A DNA stretch of 64,000 bases, from positions 25,420,715 through 25,484,714 of the forward strand of contig NC_088880.1 in NCBI RefSeq assembly GCF_032884065.1, in the 5' to 3' direction. Of this stretch, positions 21,481 to 33,927 are shown piece by piece; positions within the stretch are counted from its first letter, which is position 1; the number at the start of each line of letters is the position of its first letter. The notes under the pieces are model-generated. The model saw nothing but the letters and a program-made list of their open reading frames with translations, did not search any database and had not been told where the DNA came from. The position numbers and the translations under genes were made by a program. This DNA comes from Artemia franciscana. Its lineage: Eukaryota; Arthropoda; Branchiopoda; Anostraca; Artemiidae.

Positions 21481-23555
21481 TTTTCCTTCTTCAACTTTTA
21501 AGAAGTCCGAGGGTCATAAGTGAATTCAGGAGGATAAATCTCTCAGATGTGGAACCAAAAGAGGATACAATATATTCATCGACAACGGAAATCTCTGCAT
21601 TTTCATTAAAGGAGAAAAAAAAATCCCTATTTTTGTTACAAATATTTCAGGGCATCTATTACCCAAGATATAAGGATGGTTAGCTTATTCTAGTTTCTTC
21701 TTGGATATGATTTTCTTAGAGCTGAACACATAAAAGACTGAAAAATGGTCCGTTAGATTCCACTACCACAAAACTCTTCACCAAATGAATACATTTATTT
21801 TTTATTTAGCTATTTTCGAATACCTTCTAATTTTTTATTTATTTAGCACGTCTTAGTCATTGTTACATGTATTGGAATGCAAAATGTTGGTAAGGTTCTA
21901 TTTTTGTTCATGAGGCTAACAAAAAATCCCTTGTCACTGAATATGCAAAATTATTTAAGTTAGGGTAGAAGATGAACTCGCATGGATAAGCTTCCTTTAC
22001 AATGAGCTTATGCGGATGAGTTTATATTGTCAGCAGCTCATAAGACATCTGAAGAAAGGAGGGGACGGATCTACATGGGGATTAGCAAACATTGCCTGCA
22101 TTATGCTTTCCCCTTCATATTTAATGCTAATAAATAAGGATTCCATGATCCCTTTCAGATTCCATGATAGAGCACTTCAAACACTGAACGGAAGGATATT
22201 AAATACAAAAAAAAAGCGGAGCCATATCTTATTATCGGCCAACGATTTACGCATTCCATACTGTAACCAGGTATATGCAGTAGCATGTCATTAAGATGCA
22301 AAGAAAGACGACGAACGGGTCTATGGCTAGCAAATGACTACGAAGAAAAACAACAAAAAATCAAAGGAATATTTCGATCATATACAACAAGGCATTTTCA
22401 GCGTAGAAAAAAACTTGAAACTTAAACTAAAATATATGTTTAAAACTAAAACAGATTATCCTAAAATATTTAAAATACAATTAGTTACTTTTACAAAGTA
22501 AGTAACTGTATATTATATATCTGAGTTTAATCTATCTTGCAATAGATTAACCTAAGATTGATCAATTGATGAACAGATACCCTAACCCTTAATTTAAAGA
22601 TAAGAAATTGATATCCTGCTTAGTAAGCCTTTTTAGATCTAAAATCTTTGGTTAATCACAGAGTGAGAAGAATTTGATGTGTTAATTGTACCTTTAACTA
22701 GAGAATTAAAACAGCCTCAAAAAATCTTGACGGTTATTTGAAGTTTTAAAAGATACCCACTTATATGGCAGAAATCACCGCAACCAAAGAAAGAACAGTT
22801 AGAGAAAGAAATCCTGATACTAAAATCATTAGAATCAACTAGTTTGCCCTTAAACTTTTTATAGCGGCAACTGCGAGACCGCTTGACGTTTGGTCTCATT
22901 TCATCTTCTTGGGATCAAAAAATAAAACACTTATGATCATCTGATTAATTGAAAATTGTTTTTGGGTAAGTTATATTTTCAGCCCATCTCTTTAATAAAT
23001 CTTTTACTCTGCATTTCAATGTATTTGGCTGACTCTCCTGAAAGATCTCGTTAGAGACAAGGAATTTTACTAAAATAGAGGAGTAGGTTCGGCACTGACT
23101 CGATTAGCTAATCAATGTAGGGCCTGAATCCGCTGTACTTAAAAAATATGAGTTAATTCTAAGAATGCTTGTGTTTCCACGAGCTAATGGGCAATTGATA
23201 TTAACAGTTGTTAGTGGAATTATAAAAAAATATGAAAAATGATTAGACAAGATTGCCAATTTATTTTCAGTGCAAAATTTAAACTTTATATTTATTCAAA
23301 ATGACAAATTTGAACCAATTTGGTTACCCTTCAGAAAAATGGGAACAAAATTTCACTTACATTTCGTTAACAGTGCTTTAAATAACCGCCGAACAAATTC
23401 GGTCTCTCCCTGTCATTCCTCCCTTTCCTCTTCCTTTAACCTTAACTTTCTTCTTCTGTATCAACTAAAATTCAATTTTCAATCAGACAAAATATTCAAC
23501 AGGAAAATGTCCACAGCAAAAAAAAATGTTTAACAGGCTCTTTGATATCATGGCT
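21481..23555. other. AT-rich DNA, nothing recognised
   Basis: Low-complexity AT-rich sequence with only short frames. One plus frame at 22010-22294 (94 codons from an ATG, containing RALQTLNGRILNTKKKRSHI) is unrecognised and has no repeat copy in the window; I do not call it a gene. No splice-framed exon stands out. Confidence 0.4.
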
Positions 23556-23559
23556 CTTT

Positions 23560-23745
23560 GACTACTAAGGTCCTTGCATCGGTCTTACAGAGTGGTGCTG
23601 CAGCTAGGTTCGATCTCGGAGTTTCGTACTACCAGCTGATGTCAAACCCAACGCGCCAAAAAGAACAAAAAATATGTCTATCGAAGATCCGAACCTGGGT
23701 TAGTACGGCCAAAAACAAGTGTCCTTACCACTACCTTATCAAGTC
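23560..23745. repeat. Two opposed tRNA-like segments (SINE relics)
   Basis: On the plus strand, CAGAGTGGTGCTGCAGC...GGTTCGATCTC (23590-23617) resembles an A-box and a B-box. On the minus strand, TAGTGGTAAGGACACTTG (about 23717-23735) and GGTTCGGATC (23686-23695) have the same spacing and a better match. Both look like Pol III-type heads rather than full tRNA genes. Confidence 0.4.
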
Positions 23746-23749
23746 TGTT

Positions 23750-25724
23750 TGGTATTGCATTTTTATACTACTTGAGAAGTTTTGAATAGTAGAGATATTT
23801 ATATATATATTTTTTGCAATTGTATTGTTTTCAATAAAAATTTGTGATCGTTTAGTGATGTTTCTAAAACACACTGAACTTGATTACCTTAACCTCATTA
23901 ATAAAGCAGATTAGAATGAAAAGAATAAACTTGCATAAAAATAAAAAGTATACGTTAAATTTTAGCAGAGAGTATTAGAAAATACCGAATAATTTATTCT
24001 GCAATCGAAGACTATAACAAGAATAGACACATAAATTATCATAGCTTATCAGAAGCTATCTGAAGAAGAAAGACGGGAAGGTAAGGCAAAAAATATGTCA
24101 ATCTTTTTTTTCATCTTCATCTAAAATAAATGAACGAACTCTCAACCTCAATATCTTATCCCTACAGATTCTAAGCCTTCTCCTCTCCCTTAGTATTCAT
24201 GCATAAAAAAATTCAATAAATAATGAATTCAGCCACAAAATCATTTCGAAATAAAGTTTTTCCATGCTTAACACCGTAGTGTGGAATTTCACTTAAACCA
24301 AGTTATGTTTAAGTAATTATCATAAAAAAAATCCCTCCCCCTCTAGATTCTGAGTTTAAAACATCCTTTCTAATGAAAAATAAGCAAAAAATCATAATGG
24401 CTAAGGGTATTTTAGTTCGTTAAAATAGAAATATTATTATTATATTATTATGGAAAATAAGTATGGTTCAAAATCTGAAAAGTGTAAAAAAGAATTGAAT
24501 AGGGAAATCTGATTTTACCACTTCGATAAGAAATGACAAGCAGTCCATCGCCTTCATGATATTAACCCTTAAGTGTTGTAGCTTAATATATTTTACTCTA
24601 TCTCTTCTAGGGTTATTCCAATCAAAGATAGGCATGTGCTCTGAATGAATGTGTTCTAAACGAATTCAATCAAAGATCTTTGTGTTCTGAACCAATATTT
24701 CAGAACGCAAAGAATGCCAAAAATCAGTAAAGTGTCTTTAATGATAAGTATATAAATAACAAAGATATAAAGACCATAGTTAATAAGTAGAATAATAGTA
24801 TAGAAAACATAACAGAGAGCACATGAAATATAGGAAGCATGGAAAAAAGCTAAAACAAAGAAATGAAGCTTTCTTTTGTAAAAGCTTTGATTGTATTTAA
24901 GGTCCACAAGAACTTGTTTTAGAGACTTTTATTGAAATGTGATTGAATTACTGCCAGGGGTGGTTCCTTATTGGTTTTTACGTAAGTTACAAGTTATTCT
25001 TATAAAACATAACCTAGACAATAATAAACTTTAGAGGGGTCAGAAGATTACAATTTTCTGATTGTTGGGTCCAATTGAAAAACACAACAAGACATGTTGT
25101 TCGGATCAAAGGCGACTCCTCTGCCTAATCAATTGGCTATTAGTTATAACATGTCTTATGCACTCTTTATTATGCACTAAAAGGGTCAAACAAAGCTGAT
25201 TGATTCTGTACAAAAACAAAACGAGGAAAAGAATATGGATATCCCACGAACTTTATTCGAAAAGAAAAGGGGGACTTTAAAAACTTTCTTAATAATAGAA
25301 GTGGATGGGTTAAAAAATAATTCGGATAAAAGTTAAATACTTATATTTTGGGATATTAAGAAAAAAAAATTTCTGAAATAACTCAAACTACAGCCTTTTC
25401 AAAATCAAGAATGTTCACAGAGGGAAAAAATGGAAATGGAAGTAGGGTAAGGGAAATTTGAATCTAGTGTTACAGAGGGGACAGAACCAAATAATCTTTT
25501 TCTTTAATTTTGACTTGAAACATGTTCCAACATTTACTTGGAAAATTCCCAAGGTTGGGAGGAAATTCCTGAGAATTTTAATATGAGAATTTTAAAATAT
25601 ACAAATATACAAGATTGGGGATTTGAAGATTAAAACAGCATTGACCCCAAAAATATGATTCATAAGATATTATATATTATAGCCTATAAAGGGGAGGGGG
25701 GTCATTTTTAAGTAATAACACATC
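23750..25724. other. AT-rich DNA, nothing recognised
   Basis: About 2 kb with short frames, poly(A) and poly(T) runs and no repeat match within the window. It may be unique host sequence such as an intron or intergenic DNA. Confidence 0.4.
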
Positions 25725-25811
25725 ACATTTTCAGGTCTAGGCGTTGAGGAGGACTCAGAGTCTCTCAGGTCTAGGCGTTTTCAGCTCTCAGGGCGTTGAG
25801 GAGGACTCAAC
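25725..25811 (+). repeat. Short GAGGAGGACTC local repeats
   Basis: The words AGGTCTAGGCGTT and GGCGTTGAGGAGGACTCA occur twice each, interleaved, just before the 428 bp array. Confidence 0.6.
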
Positions 25812-27896
25812 GCCTCCTATTGGGACTCGTTTATTGTCTTAGGTATTTTTCGTTTTCTCATACGGGCCTAATTTGGCATTTATGTTTGTTCAGTTTTAAC
25901 TAGATTCCTGGGATCTTATTGAATGTCAAGGCAAATCTATGACTCACTTTTCCAATACATAGCGTTATAATTGAATAATGTTAACATTTGTTGTTGTTAT
26001 TATGCCCCTTTACTCATACTCTTGACTTTTTCTCCAAGGAACACTAATCAGTTCAAAGTTATTTCAGATGTTTATTTGAACCGTATAGGGACTTCTATCA
26101 TTATTTAGACGACGATACCTCGATTTTTTTTTTATCAAGTTCGGGGGTACCAAAAGTTAATTTTGTTCTTAAATTTAAAGTGGAGATAGATGAAATGATA
26201 TGAAATTTCCTAGGAAACTATAAAAAAAACATTTTGATAGGCGCAAGGTCTCCTATTGGGACTTTTTCATTGCGTTGGGTATTTTGGATATCTCATACTG
26301 GCCTAAGTTGGCTTTTGTGTCTGTTCCCTTTTAATGAGATTCCTAGGATCTTATTGAATGTCACGGCAAATCTATGACTTACTTTTCCAATAACTTGTGT
26401 TGTATTTAAATAATTTCAACATTTTTTGTTGCTATTGTCCCCCTTTACTCATACCCTCAACTTTTTCTCCAAGGAACAGTAAGCTGTTTAAAATTATTTC
26501 AGGTGTTTGTTTGAACCGTATAGGGACTTTTATAATTTTTAAACAACGATGCCTCGATTTTTTTTTTATTAAATTCAAGGATACGAAAAACTTAATTTTT
26601 TTAAATTTAAAGTTGAGACAGAAGAAAATGAAATGTTCTGGGAAACCATAAAAAACAGTTTGATAGGCACAAGGTCACCTACTGGGACTTTTTCATTGAG
26701 TTGGGTGTTTTTGGATTTCTCATATTGGCTTAAGTTGGCTTTTGTGTCTGTTCCCTTTTAATGAGATTCCTAGGATCTTATTGAATGTCACGGCAAATTT
26801 ATGATTCACTTTTCCAATAACTTGTGCTATATTTGAATAATTTCAAAATTTTGGTGTTGTTATTGTGCCCCTTTACTCAAACCCTCAACTTTTTTCCACG
26901 GAGCATTAAGCTGTTTAAAGTTATTTTAGGTGTTTGTTTGAGCCGTACAGGGACTTCCATCATTTTTAAACGACGATGCCTGTTTTTTTTTTATTAAATT
27001 CAAGGGTACCAAAAATTTGATTTTTTTTTTTAAATTTAAAGTTGAGACAGAAGAAAATGATATGTTCTGGGAAACCATAAAAAACAGTTTGATAGGCACA
27101 AGGTCACCTACTGGGAATCTTTCATTGAGTTGGAAATTTTGGATTTCTCATACTGGCCTAAGTTGGCTTTTGTGTCTCTTCACTTTTAATGAGATTCCTA
27201 GGATCTTATTGAATGCCACGGCAAATCTATGACTCGCTTTTCCAATAGCTTGTGCTACATTTGAATAATTTCAAAATTTTTTGTTGTTTCTATTGTACCC
27301 CTTAACTCATACCCTCAATTTTTTCTCAATGGAACTCTGTTTAAAGTTATTTTAGGTGTTTGTTTGAGTCGCATAGGGACTTTCATTATTTTTAAACGAC
27401 GATGCCTGGTTTTTTTTTATTAAATTCAAGGGTAACAAAAATTTGATTTTTTTTTTTTTTAATTTAAAGTTGAAACAGAAGAAAATGAAATGTTCTGGGA
27501 AACCATAAAAACAGTTTGATAGGCACAAGGTCACCTACTGGGACTCTTTCATTGAGTTGGGAATTTTGGATTTCTCATACTGGCCTAAGTTGGCTTTTGT
27601 GTCTCTTCACTTTGAATGAGATTCCTAGGATCTTATTGAATGTCACGGCAAATCTATGACTCGCTTTTCCAATAACTTGTGCAACATTTGAATAATTTCA
27701 AAATTTTTTGTTGTTGTTATTGTGCCCCTTTACTCATACCCTCAACTTTTTCTCCAAGGAACAGTAAGCTGTTTAAAGTTATTTTAGGTGTTTGTTTGAG
27801 CCGCATAGGGACTTTTATCATTTTTAAGCGACGATGCCTCGATTTTTTATTATTAAATTCAAGGATACCAAAAAATCAATTTTTTTTAAATTTAAA
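25812..27896 (+). repeat. Tandem array, unit about 428 bp, about 4.9 copies
   Basis: The anchor GGATCTTATTGAATG occurs at 25911, 26346, 26773, 27201 and 27628, giving spacings of 435, 427, 428 and 427 bp. Each unit has TCATACTGGCCTAAGTTGGC, GTTATTGTGCCCCTTTACTC, a GAACCGTATAGGGACTT phrase and a poly(T). The first copy is the most diverged and the last three the most alike, as in arrays that grow at one end. The array ends abruptly at about 27896. Short plus-strand frames repeat with the unit and are not genes. Confidence 0.9.
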
Positions 27897-28479
27897 TCGT
27901 CAACCTCTGGAGGTTTCGGCCAAAATATTTGTATTTCATTTCCACTGGCTGTAAATATCCTCGATTGTCATTTCTTTCTGGGTTTTTCTTATATTGAAAG
28001 ACATTTGAAAATATTACTAAAATGTATGAATAAGCCAACCCAGTACAAATATTTTATCGAGGGGGAGGGACTTGTGTTTTAATGTTTTTAGCATAAAAAA
28101 CTTGCAAAAATTGAACATTTTACTTTTGACTAACCGGTGGCAACATGATGTCCAAATCCTTGCTGCCAGAATGAATCATTCTGTCAATGCCAATTCCTGT
28201 CAATTTCAAGGCCCTTTCTGTCAATACCAATTTTTCTTGCAGCCTAGGCACCAAATCTCCTCAACAACTTGGATTTCAGCATAATGATTGTAAAATAAGA
28301 TAAAGAAAGGTAAAATCGAACACACTTTATATAAAATAAAAGAAGATAAAACAAAATAGTAAAATTATCAGCATAGCTTTCTCCAAAAAATTACACAGGA
28401 ATATAATTAAAATGTTAATATGACAATACAAAACAGCAGGAAAAACTATGAATGAAATAAATAAATAATAAAGTTTCAT
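27897..28479. other. Junction region between array and right arm
   Basis: Begins with GTCAACCTCTGGAGG and holds no recognised gene; a plus frame at 28072-28284 is short and unrecognised. It becomes strongly AT-rich from 28290. The last bases adjoin the point where matching to the left arm starts. Confidence 0.4.
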
Positions 28480-28563
28480 TTCAATAAAATAAATAATAAG
28501 TACAATCTTAATAATAATTTTAACAAAATTAAAAAAAAAAACTTGCGCCGTGCACTTTCAAAA

Positions 28564-28672
28564 TGACGTCATTATGCCTAATTCAATATTTGTAACGACG
28601 TCATCATATATGCAACTGTGATGTCATTTAATGCATATAAGGAGGTTTTACGACTAAAAATAAACAGTTACA
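28564..28672 (+). promoter_or_regulatory. CRE cluster and TATA-like box of PARP-like gene
   Basis: Three sites of CRE/ATF type lie in a row: a perfect TGACGTCA (28564-28571), CGACGTCA (28596-28603) and TGATGTCA (28619-28626). CATATAAGG follows (TATAAG at 28636) and the ATG is at 28677. bZIP proteins of the CREB/ATF class bind such sites, so inducible expression is plausible, but this is inferred from sequence alone. Confidence 0.55.
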
Positions 28673-28676
28673 AAAA

Positions 28677-29234
28677 ATGACAGAGAAAATACAACTAAAA
28701 AGAACATTTGACCCAATAAATGCATTGGATATACACTTCCGGATTGCTGAGGCAGAGTTTCGACGGCTTTGTACAACCAGGAACGTCGTAGCAGTAACTT
28801 TGAACCAGAATAGAGCTATTGAAGCTGAGTTTCGAGCAAAACAAGAAGAATTTATGAAATTGTATGGAGAAGATGCACCAGAAGCGAAAGCAATTCTGGC
28901 TTTCCATGGAACTCCCACAATCAGTAATATTGAAAATATACTGACGAAAAATTTCAAAGATAAATATATTGTGAAATGTGACTATGGATATGGGCATTAT
29001 TTTACGGAATTCCCAGATGAGGCCTTAGATTACGCTGGGGAAACGAATGCCCTTATCCTGTGTCTCATTTTGCCAGGTAAATCACACGATGTTCCTGTCG
29101 GACCAAAACAGTCTTCAGTTGAAGATGGGTATAACTCAAACCGTGTCGGGGCCGATAAAATGGGAAGGGGAAGGGAAATTGTCATCCCTAACCCCAAACA
29201 AATCTGGCCCCGGTACGTGATTCATCTCAACTGA
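28677..29234 (+). CDS. PARP-like ADP-ribosyltransferase, right-arm copy
   Basis: Intact 185-codon frame without introns. It should transfer ADP-ribose from NAD+ to a target if active. Visible motifs: FHGT at 76-79 (His77), GYGHYF at 104-109 (Tyr108), DYA at 118-120, REIVIP at 166-171 (Glu167) and PRYVIHL near the end, i.e. the three strands that hold NAD in PARPs. Keeping the Glu would allow poly- as well as mono-ADP-ribosylation. The ATG is chosen because a TATA-like box lies 40 bases upstream and an earlier in-frame ATG is absent. A poly(A) signal follows 12 bases after the stop. The CARS retrocopy lies 49 bases downstream on the same strand. Confidence 0.75.
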   Translation: MTEKIQLKRTFDPINALDIHFRIAEAEFRRLCTTRNVVAVTLNQNRAIEAEFRAKQEEFMKLYGEDAPEAKAILAFHGTPTISNIENILTKNFKDKYIVKCDYGYGHYFTEFPDEALDYAGETNALILCLILPGKSHDVPVGPKQSSVEDGYNSNRVGADKMGRGREIVIPNPKQIWPRYVIHLN

Positions 29235-29245
29235 TTTGGTGGTAC

Positions 29246-29251
29246 AATAAA
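29246..29251 (+). terminator. AATAAA polyadenylation signal of PARP-like gene
   Basis: AATAAA starts 12 bases after the TGA stop, followed by a TG/AC-rich stretch. With the compact promoter this makes a complete, short transcription unit of about 0.6 kb. The left arm has the same signal at 17590-17595. Confidence 0.5.
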
Positions 29252-29282
29252 TTACACACACAATAATGTACACTAAGGTACG

Positions 29283-30366
29283 CCAGGTGACCCTTCGTGG
29301 GAATCTCCATGGGGGATGGGGCGGCCAGGAAGGCATATTGAGTGTAGTGCTATGGCATCGGACATCCTCGAACAGTCCATTGATATACCTGCTGGTGGTA
29401 TAGATTTATTACATCATTCTCATCATAATAATGAGTTGGCTCAATCAGAGGCCTGTTTTAGTAACGATAATTGGGTTCGTTATTTTCTCCACACTGGTAA
29501 TTTGAAAATAAAAGATTGTAAAATGTCAAAATCGTTAAAGAACTTCACGACCATTGAAGAGGCCTTAAAAAAGCATAAGGCTAGGCAGATCCGGCTTATT
29601 TGTTTACTGCACCACTGGAGAAATGACATCAACTACTCAGAGATAGAAATGAAGAAAGTTCTGAATACTGAAAAGATATTCGACAAGCTTTTTAACAAAG
29701 TGAAATCTATACTACGAGAAAAGCCAGAGGACGTTATTGTTGACTATCAACCATTCACTGTGGAAGAAAAGACTTTGTTAGCTACATTTAGAATGAAGAA
29801 AAATGCAGTGGATGCTGCTCTTTGAATGACAATATTAATACCCCAAGTGCAATTGATAATATGCTAAAACTAATAAACGACGTTAATATTTAAGTTGAAA
29901 AAATGAAAACACCTAATAGGCAAGTTTTGAACAAAATTGCCGTTTTCATCACACACATGTTTCAAGTGTTTGGTGTTATACCCAAAGATGAATTATAGGA
30001 TTTACAATCTAAACTTAAATAAATGAAAAGCGGATCTACAGTTACCTGGAACCTTTTGCACAATTTTGAATAAATATAGGGCAATATGCCAAAAAATACA
30101 ATCTGGATTTTCTCAACCTTTGTGATGAAGTCCACTTTACAAAACTAGGAGCCAAACTGGAAGATGAAAAAGATGATAAATTTCAAACACAAATTGAATG
30201 ACCTGCAGTTCTATTAAAAGAAGTAGAGGTTAAAAGGACAGAAAAAGATCAGAAACGACAAGAGAAGAAGAGGAAGAAGGCATAAGCTGCTGCGAAGCAA
30301 ACGGAGAAAGCTGCTCTTCAAGCTAACCGTCCCGAAGACCTTTTTAGAGACCAAAGAAAGACTTGC
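29283..30366 (+). pseudogene. CARS1: Cysteinyl-tRNA synthetase retrocopy fragment, right arm
   Basis: Twin of the left-arm fragment. The coding match starts with [20 protein letters not shown] at 29283, is open to 29825, and continues in broken frames to PEDLFRDQRK at about 30354. Compared with the left copy it differs at a few residues ([10 protein letters not shown] against [18 protein letters not shown] against EDFMVDYQ), so the pair has drifted more than the PARP-like protein has. The satellite starts immediately after it. Confidence 0.85.
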
Positions 30367-32752
30367 TGCTGGCTTAATTGTCTCCAGCTGCTTTGCTTTA
30401 ATATATTTGCAGCTATCAGCTTATTTCTTCCTGTGTATTGCACTTGTAGCTGTTGGCTTAGATGTCTGCAGCTGCTTTGCTTTATTATATCTGCAGCTAT
30501 TGGCTTATTTGTTCCTGTGTTTTTCTTTTATAGCTGTTGGCTTAGTTGTCTACAGCTGCTTTGCTTTATTGTATCTGCCGCTATTGGCTTAGTTGTTCTT
30601 GTGTATTTCTGCAGCTATTGGCTTAGTTGTTCCTGTGTATTGCACTTGTAGCTGTTGGCTTAGATGTCTGCAGCTGCTTTGCTTTATTATATCTGCAGCT
30701 ATTGGCTTATTTGTTCCTGTGTATTTCTTTTATAGCTGTTGGCTTAGTTGTCTACAGCTGCTTAGCTTTATTGTATCTGCCGCTATTGGCTTAGTTGTTC
30801 CTGTGTATTTCTGCAGCTATTGGCTTATTTATTCCTGTGTATTGCGCTTGTAGCTGTTAACTTAGTTCTCTGGAGTTGCTTTGCTTTATTAGTACATTGT
30901 GAGTGTAGCTGTTGGCTTAGCTGTATGCGGCTATTTATTTCGTTGTGCCCGCAGCTGTTCGCTTTATTGTACCTGCAGCCCTTGGCTAAGTTGTTCTTGT
31001 ATATTTTACTTGTAACTCTGTGTTTTGTTTTCTGGAAATGTTTGCTTTATTGTACCTCCAGCTATTCACATGGCTGTTCTTGTCTATTGTACTTGTAGGT
31101 TTTGGCTTATTTGTCTGCAGCTGTTTATTTTATTGTATCTGCAGCTATTGGCTTAGATGTTCCTGTGTATTGCACTTGTAGCTGTTGGGATATATCTTTG
31201 CAGTGGCTTTGCTTTATTGTATCTGCATCTATTGGCTTATTTGTTCTTGTGTATTGTACCCACAGCTGCTGTCTCAGTTGTTGGCAGCTGTTGGCTTAGT
31301 TTTCTTCAGCTGTTTGCTTTATTGTACCTGAGGCTATTGGCTTAGTAGTTCCGGTATTTTATATTTGGTGCTATTGGCTTTGTTTGTGCAGCTTACGCTT
31401 TATTGTAACAGCAGCTATTGGCATAATTGTTCTTATATATTGTTGGCTTAGTTGTATGCAATTGTTTGCTTTATTGTGCCTGCAGCCATTGGCTTAGTTG
31501 TTCTTGTATATTTTACTTGCAGCTCTTGGCTTTGTTGTCTTGAACTGTTTGCTTTATTGTACCTCTCGCTATTGACATGGCTGTTCTTGTATATTGTACT
31601 TGTAGGTTTGGGCTTTTTTGTCTACAGCTATTTATTTTATTGTATATGCAGCTATTGGCTTAGTTGTTCCTTGTGTATTGCACTAGTCGCTGTTGGCTTA
31701 GTTGTCTGCGGCTGCTTTACTTTATACTATCTGCAGCTATTGACTTATTTGTTCCTGTATGTTGTGCTTCCTGCTGTCGGCTTCTTTGTTTGTATTTGTT
31801 TGCTTTATTGTACCTACAGCTCTTGGCTTAGTTGCTTATAGCTGTTGGCTCAGTTGTCTGCAGCTCTTTGCTTCATTGTACCAGAAGTTATTGGCTTAGT
31901 AGTTCTTGTATTTTGTACTTGGGGCTTTTAGCTTTATTTCTGCTGCTTGTTTTTTTATTGTACCTGCAGTTATTGGCCTACTTGTTCCAGTATATATTGC
32001 TCTTGTAGCTTTTGGCTCAGCTGCTTGCAGCTGTTTGCCTTATTGTACCTGCAGTTAATGATTCATTTGCTCCTGTATATTGTACTTGCTGCTGTCGGCT
32101 TTGTTGCTTGCATTTGTTTGCTTTATTGTACCCGCAGCTGTTGGCTCAGTTGTTTACAGCTGTTAGCTCAGTTGTTTGCTGCTCTTCGCTTTATTGTACC
32201 TTCAGCTGTTGGCATACTTGTTCCTATATATTGCACTTGTAGCTGTTGGCTTAGTTGTCTGCAGCTGTTTGATTTATCGTACCTGCAGGCGTTTGATTTA
32301 TTGCATCTGCACCCATTGGCTTAGTTGTTGCTGTATATTGTACTTGTAGCTCTTGGCTTTGTTGTCTGGAACTGTTTGCTTTATTGCCTCTCGAGCTATT
32401 GACATAGTTGTTCTTGTATATTGTGCTTGCATGTTTTGGCTTATTTGTCTGCAGCTATTTATTTTATTATATCTGTAGTTATTGGCTTAGTTCCTTGCAC
32501 CTGTTAGATTAGTTGCCTGCAGCTGTTGGCTTAGTTGTTTGCAGCTGTTTGCTTTATTGTACCCGCAGCTGTTGGCTTAGTTGTTTGCAGCTGTTTGCTT
32601 TGTTTAACCTGCAGCTATTGACTTAGTTGTTTGTAGCTGTTTGCTTCATTGTACCTGCAGCTGTTGGCTTAGTCGTTTGCAGCTGTTTTGTTTTGTTGAA
32701 CCTGCTGCAATTAGCTTAGTTGTTTGTAGCTGTTTGCTTCATTGTACCTGGA
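30366..32752 (-). repeat. CAGCTGCAG-rich satellite, right arm
   Basis: Uninterrupted 2.4 kb array, the mirror of left blocks 1 and 3 joined. It shows the array before the left-arm insertion. The about 202 bp doubled unit lies near 30600-30830. Plus-strand frames are Leu/Cys-rich shadows. Confidence 0.85.
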
Positions 32753-32874
32753 CATGGGTTCTCTTGCTCTCTTTTTCGTTTTACGCTTCCATTTTGTTGT
32801 GTATTATTGCTTTATCGTTTTACTCTTTAGTTTTACTTCTATATTGTTTGTATATTGTGGCTTAGGTGTGAGTG

Positions 32875-33927
32875 GTTAGCAGTGTGTGGTTGAATGGATG
32901 TATGCAATATGTCTGGTTAGGGTTTTTTAGCTGTTTCTTAGTATTTTAGGGTTTTAGTATCGATAAGTTAGTGTTTTAGGTTCGATAAGGCTAGGTTTTG
33001 TGGATAGATAAGCTAGTTTAGAATGGGGTTGGGTGAGTGTGTTTTTAGGTTTGGCAAGGCTAGGTCTATCTGCTAGGTTGTGATATATTAGACTAGGTTT
33101 AGTAAGGCTCTGTATAGTTACTCTAAAATAGACTAGGTTAGAATGGGATTGAGTGGGTAGTTAAGTAAGGTCTGGTTTCTTAGTTAGGTAAAGCTATATT
33201 TCACGGGTGAGTTGATTCGGATGGGGCTGGGCAGGTGGGTGGTCTAGAGTTTGGTGAATTTGTTTTAGGTTAGGTAAGGCTAGGTTAGAATGGGATTGGG
33301 TGGTTTGATAGGTTAGGATAGGTTGTTAAGGTTATATTAGGCTGGATTAGGCTCAGTTAGGATGGGGTTAGGTGGGTAAGAATGTTAGGGCGGGTTTTTA
33401 GGTTTGGTAGAGTTGGGTTTTTCGGGTAGGTAGGCTAGGTTATGGTGGGGTTGGCTGGGTGGGTTCTTAGGTTAGGCAAGGCTAGGATAGGAGGGGTAAG
33501 GTTATGTTTGGCTAGGTTAGTATATGATTGGACGGGTGGGTCGGCTTGGTTTAGTAAGGCTAGGTTTAGCTAGGCTAGCTTAAGACAGGGCTGGACGGGT
33601 CGATAGGCTAGGCTGTGTTTAGTAGGGCTATATTTAGTTAGGCAAGGTTTACTTAGGGTAGATAACGTTAGGCTAACTAGTAGTAGTTGTTAGGTTAGGC
33701 TGGGCTTATGTAGGCTAGGTTAAGTTGGGTGGATGGTTAGATTAAGATGGGTCTAGGTTAGGACGGGGTTCGGGTGTGGATGGGTGGGTAAGTAAGGCTA
33801 GGTTAGATTAGGGTTTCGTGGGTGGGTAGGCTAGTTAGAATCAGATGGGATGAGTGGATTCTTAGACTAAGTTAGGCCTGGTTAGGATGGGGATAGGCGA
33901 CTGAGTATGTTATGCTAGTTTTAGTTA
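32875..33927 (-). repeat. Degenerate TTAGG-like array, right arm
   Basis: Plus strand reads TTAGG, GGCTAGG, GGTTAGG and GGTGGG words for just over 1 kb, mirroring 9683-10735. G-rich strand orientation points towards increasing coordinates here and the opposite way in the left arm. Confidence 0.6.
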
